Part shown: one piece after another, positions 35,819 to 46,361 of the stretch | Numbering within the stretch: the first letter of the stretch is position 1 | Layout of the letters: each line of letters begins with the position of its first letter | Assembly (NCBI RefSeq): GCF_002102155.1 | Contig: NZ_LQOU01000015.1 | Location: 124,001-188,000, forward strand | Direction: 5' to 3' | From: Mycobacterium europaeum | GTDB taxonomy: Bacteria > Actinomycetota > Actinomycetes > Mycobacteriales > Mycobacteriaceae | Length of the DNA: 64,000 bases | The notes under the pieces: model-generated | What the model was told of the DNA's origin: nothing | Database searches by the model: none | Seen by the model: only the letters and a program-made list of their open reading frames with translations | Made by a program: the position numbers and the translations under genes

Positions 35819-36601
35819 GTGGCAGAACGGCTGGCCGGCAAGGTCGCGCTCATCAGCGGGGGTGCGCGGGGGATGGGGGCCTCGCACGTGCGGGCGCTGG
35901 TGGCCGAGGGGGCCGAGGTGGTGTTCGGTGACATCCTCGACGACGAGGGCAAGGCCGTCGCGGCCGAGGTCGGAGACGCTACCCGCTACCTGCACCTCGA
36001 CGTCACCAAGCCCGAGGATTGGGACGCGGCGGTGGCCACCGCGCTGAGCGAATTCGGCCGGATCGACATCCTCGTCAACAACGCCGGCATCATCAACGTC
36101 GGCACCCTCGAGGACTATGCCCTCTCGGAGTGGCAGCGCATCCTCGACATCAACCTGACGGGCGTGTTCCTCGGAATCCGCGCCGTGGTCAAACCGATGA
36201 AGGAAGCCGGCCGGGGATCGATCATCAACATTTCCTCGATCGAGGGCATCGCCGGCACCATCGCCTGCCACGGATACACCGCCACCAAGTTCGCCGTGCG
36301 GGGCCTGACCAAGTCGGCGGCGCTGGAACTGGGGCCCAGCGGCATCCGGGTGAACTCGATCCATCCCGGGCTCATCAAGACCCCGATGACCGAATGGGTT
36401 CCCGAGGACATCTTCCAGACCGCGCTGGGACGGATCGCGCAGCCCCAGGAAGTCTCCAACCTGGTCATCTACCTGGCCAGCGACGAGTCCAGCTATTCGA
36501 CCGGTTCGGAGTTCGTCGTTGACGGCGGCACCACCGCCGGCTTGGGCCACAAGGACTTCTCTGCGGTCGACACCGCCGGGCAGCCGGACTGGGTTACCTA
36601 G
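35819..36601 (+). CDS. fabG3: 20-beta-hydroxysteroid dehydrogenase-like SDR (FabG3)
   Basis: The 260-residue short-chain dehydrogenase is very similar throughout to my recollection of M. tuberculosis Rv2002 (FabG3). Shared features include [13 protein letters not shown] at the cofactor site, NNAG, NISSIEG (catalytic Ser), YTATK (Tyr/Lys) and the C-terminal [12 protein letters not shown]. Rv2002 reduces 20-oxosteroids and related compounds with NADH. The GTG start gives exactly the Rv2002 length; the longer ATG-initiated frame is an extension. Its 3' end overlaps the convergent mmpL gene by eight bases. Confidence 0.93.
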   Translation: MAERLAGKVALISGGARGMGASHVRALVAEGAEVVFGDILDDEGKAVAAEVGDATRYLHLDVTKPEDWDAAVATALSEFGRIDILVNNAGIINVGTLEDYALSEWQRILDINLTGVFLGIRAVVKPMKEAGRGSIINISSIEGIAGTIACHGYTATKFAVRGLTKSAALELGPSGIRVNSIHPGLIKTPMTEWVPEDIFQTALGRIAQPQEVSNLVIYLASDESSYSTGSEFVVDGGTTAGLGHKDFSAVDTAGQPDWVT

Positions 36602-39509
36602 CGGGACTGAGGGACTCGGCCTCCTGGGCCGACTTCTCGGCACTGGGCTTGGGCCAGGGCGACGGCACCGGGCGCTGCCGCACCCGCTGGGGCCACCAGA
36701 ACCACTTGCCCAGCAGCGCGGCGATCGACGGGGTCATCAACGACCGCACGATCAGCGTGTCGAACAGCAGACCCAGCCCGATCGTGGTGCCGACCTGGCC
36801 GATGACCGTCAGCTCGCTGACCGCCATCGTCATCATCGTGAACGCGAACACCAGGCCCGCCGAGGTGACCACCGAGCCGGTACCGCCCATCGAACGGATG
36901 ATCCCGGTGTTCAGGCCGGCGTGGATCTCCTCCTTGAACCGGGCCACCAACAGCAGGTTGTAGTCCGCGCCCACGGCCAGCAGGATGATCACCGACATCG
37001 CGAGCACCATCCAGTGCAGTTCGATGCCGATGAGGTGCTGCCAGATCAACACCGACAGGCCGAACGACGCACCCAGCGAGAGCAACACGGTGCCCACGAT
37101 GACCGCCGACGCCACCACGCCGCGGGTGATGAGCAGCATGATGATGAAGATCAAGCACAGCGACGAGATCCCGGCGATCAACAGGTCATAGGTGTTGCCG
37201 TCGCTGAGGTCTTTGTAGATCGACGCGGTCCCCGCCAGATAGATCTTCGAGCCCTCCAGCGGCGTGCCCTTGAGCGCTTCGTAGGCGGCCTTCTTGATGG
37301 CGCTGATGTGCGAAATACCTTCCTGCGACATCGGATCGCCGTCATGGCTGATGATGAAGCGCACGGCGTGGCCGTCCGGGGAGATGAAGTTCTTCATCCC
37401 CTTCTTGAACTCGGCGTTGTTGAAGGTCTCCGGCGGCAGGTAGAACGAGTCGTCGTTCTTGGACGCATCGAACGCCTTGCCCATCGCATTGGAGTTCTTC
37501 TGCGCCTCGTTCTGCTGGTCCTGCAAACCCTTCTGCGTCGCATACATCGTCAACATCGTCGTTTTCATGGCCTTCATGTTCTCGATCATCGACGGCATCA
37601 ACGCCACCATCTGCGGCATCAACGTGTCGAGGTGATCCATGATCGGCAGCAGGCTCTCGATGTCGTCGGTCATGATGTCGATGCCGTCCAGGCCGTCGAA
37701 GACCGAACGCAGTGACCAGCACACCGGGATGTCGTAGCAGTGCCGTTCCCAGTACAGGTAGCTGCGGATGGGCCGGAAGAAGTCCTCGAAATCGGCCATG
37801 TGCTGGCGCAATTCGTTGATATCGATGGTCATGTCGTGCATCTTCTTGACCATCTGGTGCATGTCGTTGGCCATCTGCGCGGTGATGCTCGACATCTTTT
37901 CCATGCTGTCGATGGTCGTCTGCATCATGTCGGCCTGGTGCAGCATGTCGGCCATCTGGTCTTCCTGGTACTTCTGGTTCATCTGCTGGGTCACGCCCTG
38001 CATGCTGATCTGGAACGGGATCGAGGTGTGCTCGATCGGCGTGCCCTGCGGCCGGGTGATGGCTTGCACGCGGCCGATTCCCGGCACGCGGAAGACCGTT
38101 TTGGCGATCTTGTCGATGACCAAGAAGTCCGCGGAATTGCGCAGGTCGTGGTTGCTTTCGATCATCAGCACTTCGGGATTCATTCGCGCCTGCGAGAAGT
38201 GCCGGTCCGCGGCCGCGTAGCCCTCGTTGGCGGGGAGATCGGCGGGCAGGTAGTTGCGGTCGTTGTAGTTGGTGCGGTATCCGGGCAAGGTCAGCAACCC
38301 GATGAGCGCGATCCCGATCGTCACCACCAGGATCGGGCCGGGCCACCGGACCACCAGGGCGCCGATCTTGCGCCACCCGCGAATCCGCTGAGTCCGCTTG
38401 GGCTCGAGCGTCTTACGGAATCGCGTCGCCACCGAAATGACGGCGGGGCCCAGCGTGAGCGCCGCCGCCACGACCACCACCATGCCGATGGCCAACGGGA
38501 TGCCCAGTGTCTGGAAATACGGCAGGTTGGTGAAGTGCAGGCAGAATGTGGCACCGGCGATGGTCAGGCCCGACCCCAGCACCACGTGGGCCGTGCCCTT
38601 GTACATGGTGTAGTACGCGTCTTCGCGGGATTCGCCGACGGCGCGGGCCTCCTGATATCGGCCGATCAAGAAGATCGCATAGTCGGTCGCGGCCGCGATC
38701 GCCAACGTGACCAACAGGTTGGTGGCGAACGTCGAGAGCCCAATGATCTTGTAGTAACCCAGAAAAGCGACCATGCCGCGCGCGGCGGAGAGCTCGAAGA
38801 CCACCATCAGCAGCGTGAGCAGGACTGTGACGACCGATCGGTAGACCAAGAGCAGCATCCCGATGATGACCGTGAACGTCGCCGCCGTGATGAGCTGCAG
38901 GCTGCGGTCGCCGGCCGTGTGCTGGTCCGCTGACAGGGCCGCGGGCCCGGTGACGTAGGCCTTCACCCCTTTGGGTGGGGTCAGGCTTTTGACGATGTTC
39001 TGGACCGACTCGACCGATTCGTTGGCCAGGGCTTCGCCCTGGTTACCCGCCAGATACACCTGGACGTAGGCGGCCTTGCCGTCGTTGCTCTGTGCGCCCG
39101 CCCCCGTGAGTGGGTCGCTCCACATATCCTGAACGTGCTCAACGTGTTTGGTGTCGGCATCGAGCTTCTTGACCATCTGGTCGTAGTAGGCATGCGCGTC
39201 GGCGCCGAGTGGCTTTTGGCCTTCGAGCACGATCATGACCGAGCTGTTGGACTTGTACTCGTTGAAGATGGCGCCCATTCGCTTCGTCGCGACGACCGAT
39301 TGCGCATCGTCGGGAGTCATCTCGACCGAGCGCATCTTCCCGACCTCGTCCAGCTGGGGGACGACGACGTTGAGCACCCCGATCAGCGCGATCCAGCCGA
39401 TGATGATGGGCACCGCGAAGGTTCGGATGATTCGCGGAATCTTCTCCCGCACCGGTTCTGGGGCGACGGGAATGGTTTCGGTGCGGGCGTCGTCGAGGTG
39501 TGTGCTCAT
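36594..39509 (-). CDS. mmpL: MmpL family RND lipid/siderophore/drug transporter
   Basis: The 971-residue membrane protein has the MmpL layout: a first membrane helix, a periplasmic domain, a block of five membrane helices (about residues 180-370, containing the [13 protein letters not shown] proton-relay motif), a second large periplasmic domain, and a second helix block (about 760-940, [12 protein letters not shown]). The second periplasmic domain includes a long methionine-rich coiled-coil with two cysteines, typical of the MmpL4/MmpL5 branch that exports siderophores and drugs such as bedaquiline. It overlaps mmpS by four bases. A TetR gene and palindromic sites upstream suggest inducible expression. 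Confidence 0.94.
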   Translation of the reverse strand: MSTHLDDARTETIPVAPEPVREKIPRIIRTFAVPIIIGWIALIGVLNVVVPQLDEVGKMRSVEMTPDDAQSVVATKRMGAIFNEYKSNSSVMIVLEGQKPLGADAHAYYDQMVKKLDADTKHVEHVQDMWSDPLTGAGAQSNDGKAAYVQVYLAGNQGEALANESVESVQNIVKSLTPPKGVKAYVTGPAALSADQHTAGDRSLQLITAATFTVIIGMLLLVYRSVVTVLLTLLMVVFELSAARGMVAFLGYYKIIGLSTFATNLLVTLAIAAATDYAIFLIGRYQEARAVGESREDAYYTMYKGTAHVVLGSGLTIAGATFCLHFTNLPYFQTLGIPLAIGMVVVVAAALTLGPAVISVATRFRKTLEPKRTQRIRGWRKIGALVVRWPGPILVVTIGIALIGLLTLPGYRTNYNDRNYLPADLPANEGYAAADRHFSQARMNPEVLMIESNHDLRNSADFLVIDKIAKTVFRVPGIGRVQAITRPQGTPIEHTSIPFQISMQGVTQQMNQKYQEDQMADMLHQADMMQTTIDSMEKMSSITAQMANDMHQMVKKMHDMTIDINELRQHMADFEDFFRPIRSYLYWERHCYDIPVCWSLRSVFDGLDGIDIMTDDIESLLPIMDHLDTLMPQMVALMPSMIENMKAMKTTMLTMYATQKGLQDQQNEAQKNSNAMGKAFDASKNDDSFYLPPETFNNAEFKKGMKNFISPDGHAVRFIISHDGDPMSQEGISHISAIKKAAYEALKGTPLEGSKIYLAGTASIYKDLSDGNTYDLLIAGISSLCLIFIIMLLITRGVVASAVIVGTVLLSLGASFGLSVLIWQHLIGIELHWMVLAMSVIILLAVGADYNLLLVARFKEEIHAGLNTGIIRSMGGTGSVVTSAGLVFAFTMMTMAVSELTVIGQVGTTIGLGLLFDTLIVRSLMTPSIAALLGKWFWWPQRVRQRPVPSPWPKPSAEKSAQEAESLSPAR

Positions 39510-39940
39510 GCGGATTTCACCATGCAGAAGGTCAGGGCGTGCACGCGGTTGGTCATGTTCTCGGCCTTGACTTCGTCGTCGATGGTGATGCGACAACCGA
39601 GGGAATCACCGTCGCTCTGCGCCGAGAGGTTCGGGAAGACGGAGGGGGCGGTCGTGCTGAGCACCAGCGTCCAGGGCAATGGCGCGTCGTCGACCCGCTT
39701 CGGGTCGGCGGACAGGTCCAAGTAGTTCACATTGGCGGTGCGGGCCGAGCCGAAGACCTCGTACTTGACCACTTTGGGCTTGAACGGCTTGGAATCGTCC
39801 AGTCGCGGGCTGGTCATGATGCCGGTGTCGTGGGCGCCGAAGAAAGACTTGACCCGAGCCACGGCAAAGCCGCCGACCACCAGAACCGCGACGATCAACA
39901 GGGGCAGCCATGCATTGCGCAAACCCGTGGATTTCTGCAC
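39506..39940 (-). CDS. mmpS: MmpS family accessory protein
   Basis: The 144-residue protein has an N-terminal membrane helix (about residues 11-29) and the MmpS beta-sandwich domain (about 55-143), with [18 protein letters not shown] and two late cysteines that likely form the conserved disulfide. MmpS proteins work with MmpL4/5-type transporters in export. GTG 39940 is preceded by a strong GAGGAGGA ribosome site. The gene overlaps mmpL by four bases, so the two are translated together. Confidence 0.93.
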   Translation of the reverse strand: MQKSTGLRNAWLPLLIVAVLVVGGFAVARVKSFFGAHDTGIMTSPRLDDSKPFKPKVVKYEVFGSARTANVNYLDLSADPKRVDDAPLPWTLVLSTTAPSVFPNLSAQSDGDSLGCRITIDDEVKAENMTNRVHALTFCMVKSA

Positions 39941-40158
39941 CTGAGGGATTCCTCCTCATCATCCGATCATGATGTGGCTAGTTGTGCGCAACGACTGACG
40001 GTGCACCGCAACGGTTTCGACGGTGAGCATGGTCTGTGAAAGTTCGACGGTCTCAGAGCAACGGCATCCCGAGAACACCGGTAGTCGCCCCCGGTGCCGA
40101 CACGTGCCATGTGATGCGAAGGCGTTCTCGAGTACCGCAGAGAGAGCATAGTACATAC

Positions 40159-40183
40159 TGTGCATATGTTGCACACCATGCAA
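40159..40183. promoter_or_regulatory. Overlapping operator palindromes upstream of mmpS-mmpL
   Basis: Two overlapping inverted repeats occur here: TGTGCA-TATGT-TGCACA (40159-40175) and TTGCA-CACCA-TGCAA (40169-40183). They lie about 220-240 bases upstream of mmpS and just after the tetR stop, next to A+T-rich sequence that could be a promoter. The TTGCA/TGCA words recur right before the tetR start codon. Confidence 0.65.
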
Positions 40184-40205
40184 CAATTGCTCTCAGTGTT
40201 TCAAA

Positions 40206-40826
40206 TCACTCGGTGAAGATGCTGTTGACCAGCGCGGCGGCGCGTTCTACGTGCGGCATCGGCGTGTCGTCGTCATCGCCCGCCTCTCCCTTCGACCAGC
40301 GTTCGATGCCCGAGCGCACCGCGGTCAGCGCCAGCGCGGCGATCAGCGCGACGATCTCGTCATCCGGCCGCATGCCCTGGCGGCGGGCCACCACGTCGGT
40401 CAGATGAGTCTGGAACCGTTCCAGATCGGCGAGAAACGCGGCCAAGACCGCCGGCGAGGTCTTGGCGAGTTCCAACATGTGGGCCGCGTGTTCGCGCCGC
40501 GGAGGCACGTCGCGAAGGTGGTGCGCGGCCAGCGTGATCAGCTCGGCCAGCACCACCGAATAGGGCGCCGGGCCGGCGGCGACGAAATCCGCCACCAGTT
40601 CGGGGGGGATGTCCGAGGGGCCGTAGGCGAGCGCGGACTCTTTGTTGGGGAAGTAGTTGAAGAAGGTGCGCGTCGATATCCCGGCTTCGGCGCAGATCTC
40701 GTCGATCGTGACCTTGTCGTATCCGCGTTCCAGCGTCAGGCGCACCGCGGCATCGCGGATGTCCGCGCTGGTTTGGCGTCGCCGGCGCTCACGCAGACCC
40801 ATCTGATTGACGACCACGGCCTCCAT
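40206..40826 (-). CDS. TetR family regulator, probable repressor of mmpS-mmpL
   Basis: The 206-residue protein has a TetR DNA-binding domain (about residues 10-58; ISTRTFFNYFPNKESAL as recognition region) and a C-terminal TetR ligand domain of the type described as TetR_C_17. It lies directly upstream of mmpS-mmpL on the same strand. Its own start region and the mmpS promoter share TTGCACA/TGCA palindromic words, so it probably represses both. Related TetR proteins control MmpL-type efflux pumps in other mycobacteria. ATG 40826 is chosen; ATG 40802 is possible and would free more leader sequence. Confidence 0.85.
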   Translation of the reverse strand: MEAVVVNQMGLRERRRRQTSADIRDAAVRLTLERGYDKVTIDEICAEAGISTRTFFNYFPNKESALAYGPSDIPPELVADFVAAGPAPYSVVLAELITLAAHHLRDVPPRREHAAHMLELAKTSPAVLAAFLADLERFQTHLTDVVARRQGMRPDDEIVALIAALALTAVRSGIERWSKGEAGDDDDTPMPHVERAAALVNSIFTE

Positions 40827-40828
40827 AG

Positions 40829-40851
40829 TTGCACATTCTGCACACTTTGCA
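40829..40851. promoter_or_regulatory. Operator-like cluster at the tetR start (mmpL regulator)
   Basis: The stretch contains TTGCACATTCTGCAC followed by ACTTTGCA, giving three TGCA words spaced like those in the 40159-40183 cluster. It sits immediately before the tetR ATG, so a bound protein would block transcription or initiation. Shared motif implies autoregulation. Confidence 0.6.
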
Positions 40852-40907
40852 GTCAAAAGGCGCGGCCCGTCATCTCGCCTTTGGCCGGGAAACCGCGCCG
40901 CCGTCGG

Positions 40908-41837
40908 TTAGGCCGCGGATGCGGCGAGGGCATCCCGCAGGTGAGCGCACTGGCTGGTGAAAAACCGCAGCGATACCGGCGCCTTGTCCACGATCTGGTC
41001 GAACGCGTGGAACGCGCCCGGGGCGATCTCCTCGTGCACCGCAACGCCCGCCGCGCGCAGGCGTCGCGCGTAATCCACGCACTCCTCATAGAACAGGTCC
41101 AGCGTCCCGACTCCGATCCATGCCGGCGGCAGGCCGGACAAATCGTCCCGGCGCGCCGGAGCGGCTTCTCGGGGGTCGGCGCCGTTGAGGTACCAGCGCC
41201 AGGCCAGCTGGTTGTCGGTCCCGGTCCACATGATGCGCTTCTGGCCGCGGTGGTCGGCTCCGGTCCGGTCGTCGAGCATGGGATACACCAGCATTTGGAA
41301 GGCCAGCTTGACGTCGCCGCGGTCGTGAGCCCGCTGCGCCAGAGCCGCCGCGAAATGTCCTCCCGCACTGGCGCCGCCCACGGCGATCCGGTCCGGGTCG
41401 ACCCAGGGCTGACGCGCGAGCCACTGCAGCGCCGCGTAGCAGTCTTCGAGCGGGGTCGGGTACGGGTGCTCGGGGGCCAGTCGGTGTTCGACGGCCGCGA
41501 TCGCCACTCCCGTGCCGTGAGCCAGCTTGCGGAGGTATTTGTCGTCCTGGGAGGCATGGCCCATGACGGTGCCGCCGCCATGGATCCACAGCAGGGCAGG
41601 CGCCGGATTCCGATGGGAGCCGGGATGATGCAGGCGGACCGTGACGTGCTCGTTGACCGTCGCTTCCGGCACGTCGTGCAGTCGCCCCGTGTTACCGAGG
41701 AAATTCATGATCGCCCGTTGAACCTTGAGCCCGCGGTGCAGGGCATACCCGCGGGGCAGGAAGGGGGCAACCTTCCGCAGGCCCGGGTCAACCGCCTGTC
41801 GCGAGGTAAAGGCGTTGTCGGGGAACCTGTTTGCCAT
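40908..41837 (-). CDS. HSL-family alpha/beta hydrolase (esterase)
   Basis: The 309-residue enzyme belongs to the hormone-sensitive-lipase family. The oxyanion motif HGGG is at residues 86-89, the nucleophile elbow GASAG at 155-159 (Ser157), the acid in GTLDLFYEE, and the histidine in PGAFHAFD. It should hydrolyse short-chain acyl esters, like LipH/LipI-type mycobacterial esterases. No signal peptide. It is divergent from the aldehyde dehydrogenase gene, with about 140 bases between them. Confidence 0.9.
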   Translation of the reverse strand: MANRFPDNAFTSRQAVDPGLRKVAPFLPRGYALHRGLKVQRAIMNFLGNTGRLHDVPEATVNEHVTVRLHHPGSHRNPAPALLWIHGGGTVMGHASQDDKYLRKLAHGTGVAIAAVEHRLAPEHPYPTPLEDCYAALQWLARQPWVDPDRIAVGGASAGGHFAAALAQRAHDRGDVKLAFQMLVYPMLDDRTGADHRGQKRIMWTGTDNQLAWRWYLNGADPREAAPARRDDLSGLPPAWIGVGTLDLFYEECVDYARRLRAAGVAVHEEIAPGAFHAFDQIVDKAPVSLRFFTSQCAHLRDALAASAA

Positions 41838-41977
41838 CGATGCCCTCGATCCGTTCCGTCGGTGGACACGCTGACCATACAGCGTCCCGATTGTGTCTCG
41901 GGGCGTCTTCGCGTCGCTGAGCTGCGACGCTTGCCGGCGGCTGATTGGTCGGCCAGGGGACAGGGTAGTCCGCAGGC

Positions 41978-43345
41978 GTGGCTTCGACCCTTACCAAGAT
42001 CATCAGCGTCCTGGACCCGCGCACTGGCGACACCGTCACCCAGGTGCCCATCACCGAGCCGGCCGACTGTGACGAAGCGGTCCGCCGCGCCGCCGCCGCG
42101 GCCGACGCGTGGGCCCGCACGCCGCCGGCCGAACGGGCCGCCGCCATCGCGGCCGCAGCGGACGACGTCCGGGCCGCGGCCGACGAGCTCGCCGAACTCA
42201 ACGAGCGGGAAACGGGCAAGTTGCGCGGCGACGCGCGCGGCGGTGTGGACGCCGGAGTCCGCACGCTGTTGCAGTACGCCCAACTCGGCCCGATGCATCG
42301 CGGCCACGCCCTGCAGGGCGGATGGTCCGCCACCGATCTGATGGTTCCGCAGCCGCGTGGTGTGGTCGCGGCGATCACCCCGTGGAACGATCCGGTCGCG
42401 GTGGCGGCCGGACTCCTGGGCGCGGCGCTGGTGACCGGCAACACCGTGGTGCACAAGCCCAGCGAGCGTTCCCCCCGGACCGGCCGGCGCTTCGCCGAAC
42501 TGCTGGCTGCCCGGCTGCCCGAGGGCGTGCTCGAGATCGTGGACGGAGACGGGACCGTCGGGGAGCACCTGGCCGCCGCGGAGTTGGTCGATGTCGTCGC
42601 GCACGTGGGCAGCAGCGCGACCGGCCGACAGATCGCGCGGGCCTGTGCCGAACGCGGCGCCAAGGCACTGCTCGAGAATGGCGGCAATGACGCCCTGATC
42701 GTCGACGCCGGTGTGGACCCGGCCTGGGCGGCCGGCCAGACCGCGCTGGGCGCCTTCGCCAACGCCGGGCAGATCTGCGTCTCGGTGGAGCGGGTGTTTG
42801 TCGTGCAGTCGATCGCGGATGCCTTCCTCAATGCGTTGATCGACGAGGCGATTTCGTGGGCCGACCGCATCGGACCGCTGGTCGACGAGCGGCACCGTGA
42901 GCACGTGCACGCGCACGTCGAAGACGCCACGCGAGCCGGCGCCCACCTGCTGGTGGGCGGCGAGCCGAAACCCGGGCCGGGCTCGTTCTATCCGCCCACG
43001 GTGCTGACCGACTGCACGCCCGACATGCTGATCATGCGCGAGGAGACGTTCGGTCCGGTCGCGCCGGTCCGGGTGGTGCCGGACTTCGCCGCCGCGCTGA
43101 CCGAAGCCGCCGACGACCGCTACGGCCTGGCCGCCACCGTGCTGACCGGCGACATGGCGCATGCCCAGGAGGCATGGCGCAGCCTTCCGGTGGGGACCGT
43201 GAAGGTCAACGCCGTGTTCGGCGGGGCGCCGGGCGGAGCTTCCGAGCCCCGGCGCGCCAGCGGCACGGGATTCGGCTTTGGGCCCGAACTCCTCGACGAG
43301 ATGACCGCCATGAAGGTGGTGCACTGGTCAGCGCCCGGTGACTGA
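41978..43345 (+). CDS. Aldehyde dehydrogenase family protein
   Basis: The 455-residue enzyme has the NAD-dependent aldehyde dehydrogenase pattern: TPWNDPVAVAAG in the cofactor domain, the GSSATG loop, the general-base glutamate in LLENGGND and the catalytic cysteine in NAGQICVSVERV. It oxidises an aldehyde to its acid. GTG 41978 is the annotated start. No operon partners; converges with the PPE gene 33 bases apart. Substrate unknown. Confidence 0.9.
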   Translation: MASTLTKIISVLDPRTGDTVTQVPITEPADCDEAVRRAAAAADAWARTPPAERAAAIAAAADDVRAAADELAELNERETGKLRGDARGGVDAGVRTLLQYAQLGPMHRGHALQGGWSATDLMVPQPRGVVAAITPWNDPVAVAAGLLGAALVTGNTVVHKPSERSPRTGRRFAELLAARLPEGVLEIVDGDGTVGEHLAAAELVDVVAHVGSSATGRQIARACAERGAKALLENGGNDALIVDAGVDPAWAAGQTALGAFANAGQICVSVERVFVVQSIADAFLNALIDEAISWADRIGPLVDERHREHVHAHVEDATRAGAHLLVGGEPKPGPGSFYPPTVLTDCTPDMLIMREETFGPVAPVRVVPDFAAALTEAADDRYGLAATVLTGDMAHAQEAWRSLPVGTVKVNAVFGGAPGGASEPRRASGTGFGFGPELLDEMTAMKVVHWSAPGD

Positions 43346-43378
43346 TCGAAAGCCAGGTCCTGCAGGGATTTCGCCGCC

Positions 43379-44992
43379 TCAGTCGGCCCCGGCTTGCCAG
43401 CTACCGGGCAGCATCGGCGCGGACACTCTGCCGCCGAATCCGTCGCCGGCCAGCCTGGTCAGTCCGGCGGCGCGCCGTGCGGCGGGAGTGCCCGCGGCGC
43501 CCAGCGGCCCCGCCCCCTGGTCCGAGACCGACGCGGCAGCTAGAGCGGCATCACTCGCGACCGTGAATTCGGGCTCGGCGTCCAGGAATTCGTAGCGGTA
43601 ACCGCGGTGCATGCGGCGGGGTGCCGATTCTCGACGCCGCCGCAGCTGTTGCCGCTCTGCCACCCCAGCCGGCGCGCTGGCCTCGGTCGCGACGGTGGCC
43701 ACGGCCGCCTTTCGGCTTTTGCCGGCGACGCTGACGTCCGAGTCGGCGCCAAGCGTACCCACGAGGTACGGCGGCACGAAAGCCTGTGCGTCCATGGCAC
43801 TTTCCGGACCGACGACCGACGGGGGCGGTCCGGGTGGGGCAGCGGGCGCTGCGGCCGCGGCCGGTGTTGGCGCCAGGACCGGAGCGGACGCGTGCAACGG
43901 GGCGGAGCTGACCGTCGGTGCGGTGGTCACCGCCGGAACCGAAGGGGGCTGAGTCAGAGGAATCGTAGTGGCCGGTAAGGGGATCGGAGTCCCCGCGGGG
44001 ACGGGCGCCGGCGCGGCGAGGCCCGCCAGCCCCGCCAGGCCGGCTACCGCTCCGGCGGGCACCACCAGGACCGGGGTGACCAGCCCGAGGGTGTAGATCG
44101 GATTGCTCAGGAAGAAACTCAGCAGCCCCGCCGGGTTGAACAGAAGAAGGTTGATGAGCACCAGCGTTCGGTGGATCACAAACTGCAGAGCGAGCATCAC
44201 GATCGTCTCGAACAGTTGCGCCGGATTGTGCGCGTACATGGGGATCAGGGTCTCCACGCGCGAAAGGAACATCGACAGGCTCGGGTGCATCGACCAGCCC
44301 TGCGGCGAAAGGGGATTGAAGGGAAACAGCGCTTGCAGCCACTCCTGCAGATTCTGGGGGAGTGAGGTTCCCATGATGTAGGGGTTGCCCCCGCTCATCC
44401 CCGAGCCGCCGCTCATTCCGGAACCCGAATTCATGCTCCCGGAACCCATGTCCGCGTGCACGATTTGCGGCGCTGCCGTGGCGCGCGGGGCAGCGGCAAC
44501 CGTCGTGGTCGACACCGCCTGGTAGGCGGTCATCGTCGTCGCGGCCTGGACCCACATCCGCGAGTAGTCGGCCTCGTTCAGCGCGATCGGAACTGTGTTC
44601 AGGCCAAAGAAGTTCGTCGCCACCAGCACTGCATGCATGGCGTGGTTGGCGGCCAGCTCGCCCGGTGTGGGCATCGCGGCCAACGCCGTCGTGTACGCCG
44701 TCGCGGCCACCTCGTGTTGGGTGGCCATGCCGGCGCTGTCCGCGCTCGCCTGCAGCAGCCAGGCGAGATAGGGCACATGCGCGGCAACGTATTGCGCGCC
44801 GGTCGGCCCCGCCCAAGGACCGGCCTGAACCTCGCCGAGGATGGCGGTGAGCTCGCTCGCCGCGGATCCGTACGCGGAGCTCAGCGCGCTCCACGCGCCG
44901 GCCGCGGCCAGCAGTGGCCCGGGTCCTGGCCCGCTGAACAACAGCGTCGAATGGACCTCCGGTGGGAAGGCCATCCAGATCGGCGCCGTCAT
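43379..44992 (-). CDS. PPE family protein (PPW-like subfamily)
   Basis: The 537-residue protein starts with the PPE domain (MAFPPEVHS at about residues 7-15, then the all-helical fold to about 175 with the conserved GPW motif near residue 60). A glycine/serine/methionine-rich linker (about 182-205) follows, then a hydrophobic central region, a proline/alanine-rich stretch and a C-terminal block with APMLPGSW, fitting the PxxPxxW signature of the PPE-PPW group. PPE proteins are exported, usually by type VII secretion with a PE partner. No PE or esx gene is nearby, so its secretion partner is unclear. ATG 44992 is chosen over an upstream start because the family begins at this point. Confidence 0.9.
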   Translation of the reverse strand: MTAPIWMAFPPEVHSTLLFSGPGPGPLLAAAGAWSALSSAYGSAASELTAILGEVQAGPWAGPTGAQYVAAHVPYLAWLLQASADSAGMATQHEVAATAYTTALAAMPTPGELAANHAMHAVLVATNFFGLNTVPIALNEADYSRMWVQAATTMTAYQAVSTTTVAAAPRATAAPQIVHADMGSGSMNSGSGMSGGSGMSGGNPYIMGTSLPQNLQEWLQALFPFNPLSPQGWSMHPSLSMFLSRVETLIPMYAHNPAQLFETIVMLALQFVIHRTLVLINLLLFNPAGLLSFFLSNPIYTLGLVTPVLVVPAGAVAGLAGLAGLAAPAPVPAGTPIPLPATTIPLTQPPSVPAVTTAPTVSSAPLHASAPVLAPTPAAAAAPAAPPGPPPSVVGPESAMDAQAFVPPYLVGTLGADSDVSVAGKSRKAAVATVATEASAPAGVAERQQLRRRRESAPRRMHRGYRYEFLDAEPEFTVASDAALAAASVSDQGAGPLGAAGTPAARRAAGLTRLAGDGFGGRVSAPMLPGSWQAGAD

Positions 44993-45315
44993 CGTCGGCC
45001 CGTCCAGGCGGGCCCGCGCCGCACCCGCGTCTCGCCGTCGAGGCAAAGCACCGCCAGCTCCTTCCGGTCGGGGCCCACTCGGTTAGCCGCCGAATAGGAG
45101 TCTACGGCCATATCTAGCCGCAGATACGGAGTGATTCCTGACAAGTGACTGTATATGCGGACTGTAGGCGAGAGGGCTGCTGGGGAAGTAATCGAGCTGG
45201 CCTGGCGGGATTGGCGCAGACGGTATACGTCGCAGAACCCCCCCCGGGCGACAGATCGTGCCTGCCGCGCCGGTTAGCATTCGGGAGGTCTGGACGGCGA
45301 TGTGGAGGGTGAGGC
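44993..45315. other. Intergenic region between divergent PPE and CobW genes
   Basis: This 323-base gap should contain both promoters. A short imperfect inverted repeat around 45109-45128 (CATATCT/AGATACG arms) is the only structure noticed. No convincing zinc-repressor (Zur) box was seen although the flanking CobW gene could be metal regulated. Short open frames here are not supported as genes. Confidence 0.4.
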
Positions 45316-46335
45316 TTGACTGCGATACCCGTCATCGCGCTCACCGGTCATCTCGGAGCCGGCAAGACGACGTTGCTCAACCACCTGTTACGCCAACCTG
45401 ACACGCGAATCGGCGTGGTGGTCAACGACTTCGGCGACATCAATGTCGACGCCGGTTTGGTGGCCGGCCAGGTCGACGAGCCCGCCTCGATCGCCGGGGG
45501 CTGCATTTGTTGCCTGCCCGATGGTGGTGGGCTCGATGATGCACTTATCAAGCTCGCCGACCCAGTTCGGCGCCTCGACGCCATCATCGTAGAGACCAGC
45601 GGTCTTGCCGATCCGGTCGCAATAGCGCGGCTTATCGCCTTCAGTGAGATCCGCGGAGTTCGACCGGGCGGGCTCATCGACGTCATCGATGCCGTGAACC
45701 ATTTCGACACCGTCGACTGCGGCGCACTGTCGCCCGTCCGCTACGGCGTGGCGTCGCTGATTGTCGTCAACAAACTTGACCAGGTGCCTGAGGGCGACCG
45801 GTCGGCGGTGGTGCGACGCGTCACACAGCGTGCGGCGCAACGTAACCCGCGCGTACATGTCGTGGGCACGACGGGTGGTCGGATAGATCGAGGGCTACTC
45901 TTCGACGCGTCCGCAACGTCCGGACAGGTCGGGCAGCTTTCGTTTCTGGATCTGGAGTACGACCGCGACCATGACCATGACCATGACCACGTTCATGCGG
46001 ATGCCGTTACCGTCAGTAGCCCTGGTTGCGTCGACCCCGATGCCCTGTTCGACCTTCTCGAAGATCCACCGGCGCGGGTGTTCAGGCTGAAAGGCGTCGT
46101 GGCGGTGCGGCACCGCACGACCGTCCACGACTACGTCGTCAACATGGTGGGTAGCGCAATCCATATCGGTAAGGCGCCGCAGGGGACTATGGCCAACTGC
46201 CTGGTGGCGATCGGGATGGACCTCGACATCGACGGTGTCCGTACGCGACTTGACGGCGCGCTGCAGCCCGCGTCGGGACGGGCGTCGGCGCAGGCTCTCC
46301 GGCGGCTCGCGCGGTACCGGCGCCTCAGCGCCTGA
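45316..46335 (+). CDS. CobW/COG0523 family GTPase (metal chaperone)
   Basis: The 339-residue G3E GTPase has Walker A GHLGAGKTT (residues 11-19), the metal motif GGCICC (Cys63, Cys65, Cys66), the ETSG switch-like segment, NKLD for guanine specificity, a histidine-rich stretch of alternating Asp/His (about residues 215-230), and a CobW C-terminal domain (about 240-335). Such proteins insert or buffer zinc or cobalt for client enzymes. TTG 45316 follows a GGAGGGTGAGG ribosome site. A mycobacterial relative, Rv0106, is zinc responsive. The client is unknown. It is divergent from the PPE gene. Confidence 0.9.
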   Translation: MTAIPVIALTGHLGAGKTTLLNHLLRQPDTRIGVVVNDFGDINVDAGLVAGQVDEPASIAGGCICCLPDGGGLDDALIKLADPVRRLDAIIVETSGLADPVAIARLIAFSEIRGVRPGGLIDVIDAVNHFDTVDCGALSPVRYGVASLIVVNKLDQVPEGDRSAVVRRVTQRAAQRNPRVHVVGTTGGRIDRGLLFDASATSGQVGQLSFLDLEYDRDHDHDHDHVHADAVTVSSPGCVDPDALFDLLEDPPARVFRLKGVVAVRHRTTVHDYVVNMVGSAIHIGKAPQGTMANCLVAIGMDLDIDGVRTRLDGALQPASGRASAQALRRLARYRRLSA

Positions 46336-46361
46336 GAAGCGATCCGGCAAGATACGAATCG

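Noticed and set aside
45109..45128. Short inverted repeat in the PPE-CobW gap as a Zur box
   Set aside because: Arms are only six to seven bases with a mismatch and do not match the A+T-rich Zur consensus.
45083..45344. Short minus-strand open frames between PPE and CobW genes
   Set aside because: No domain, no ribosome site and they overlap the expected promoters.
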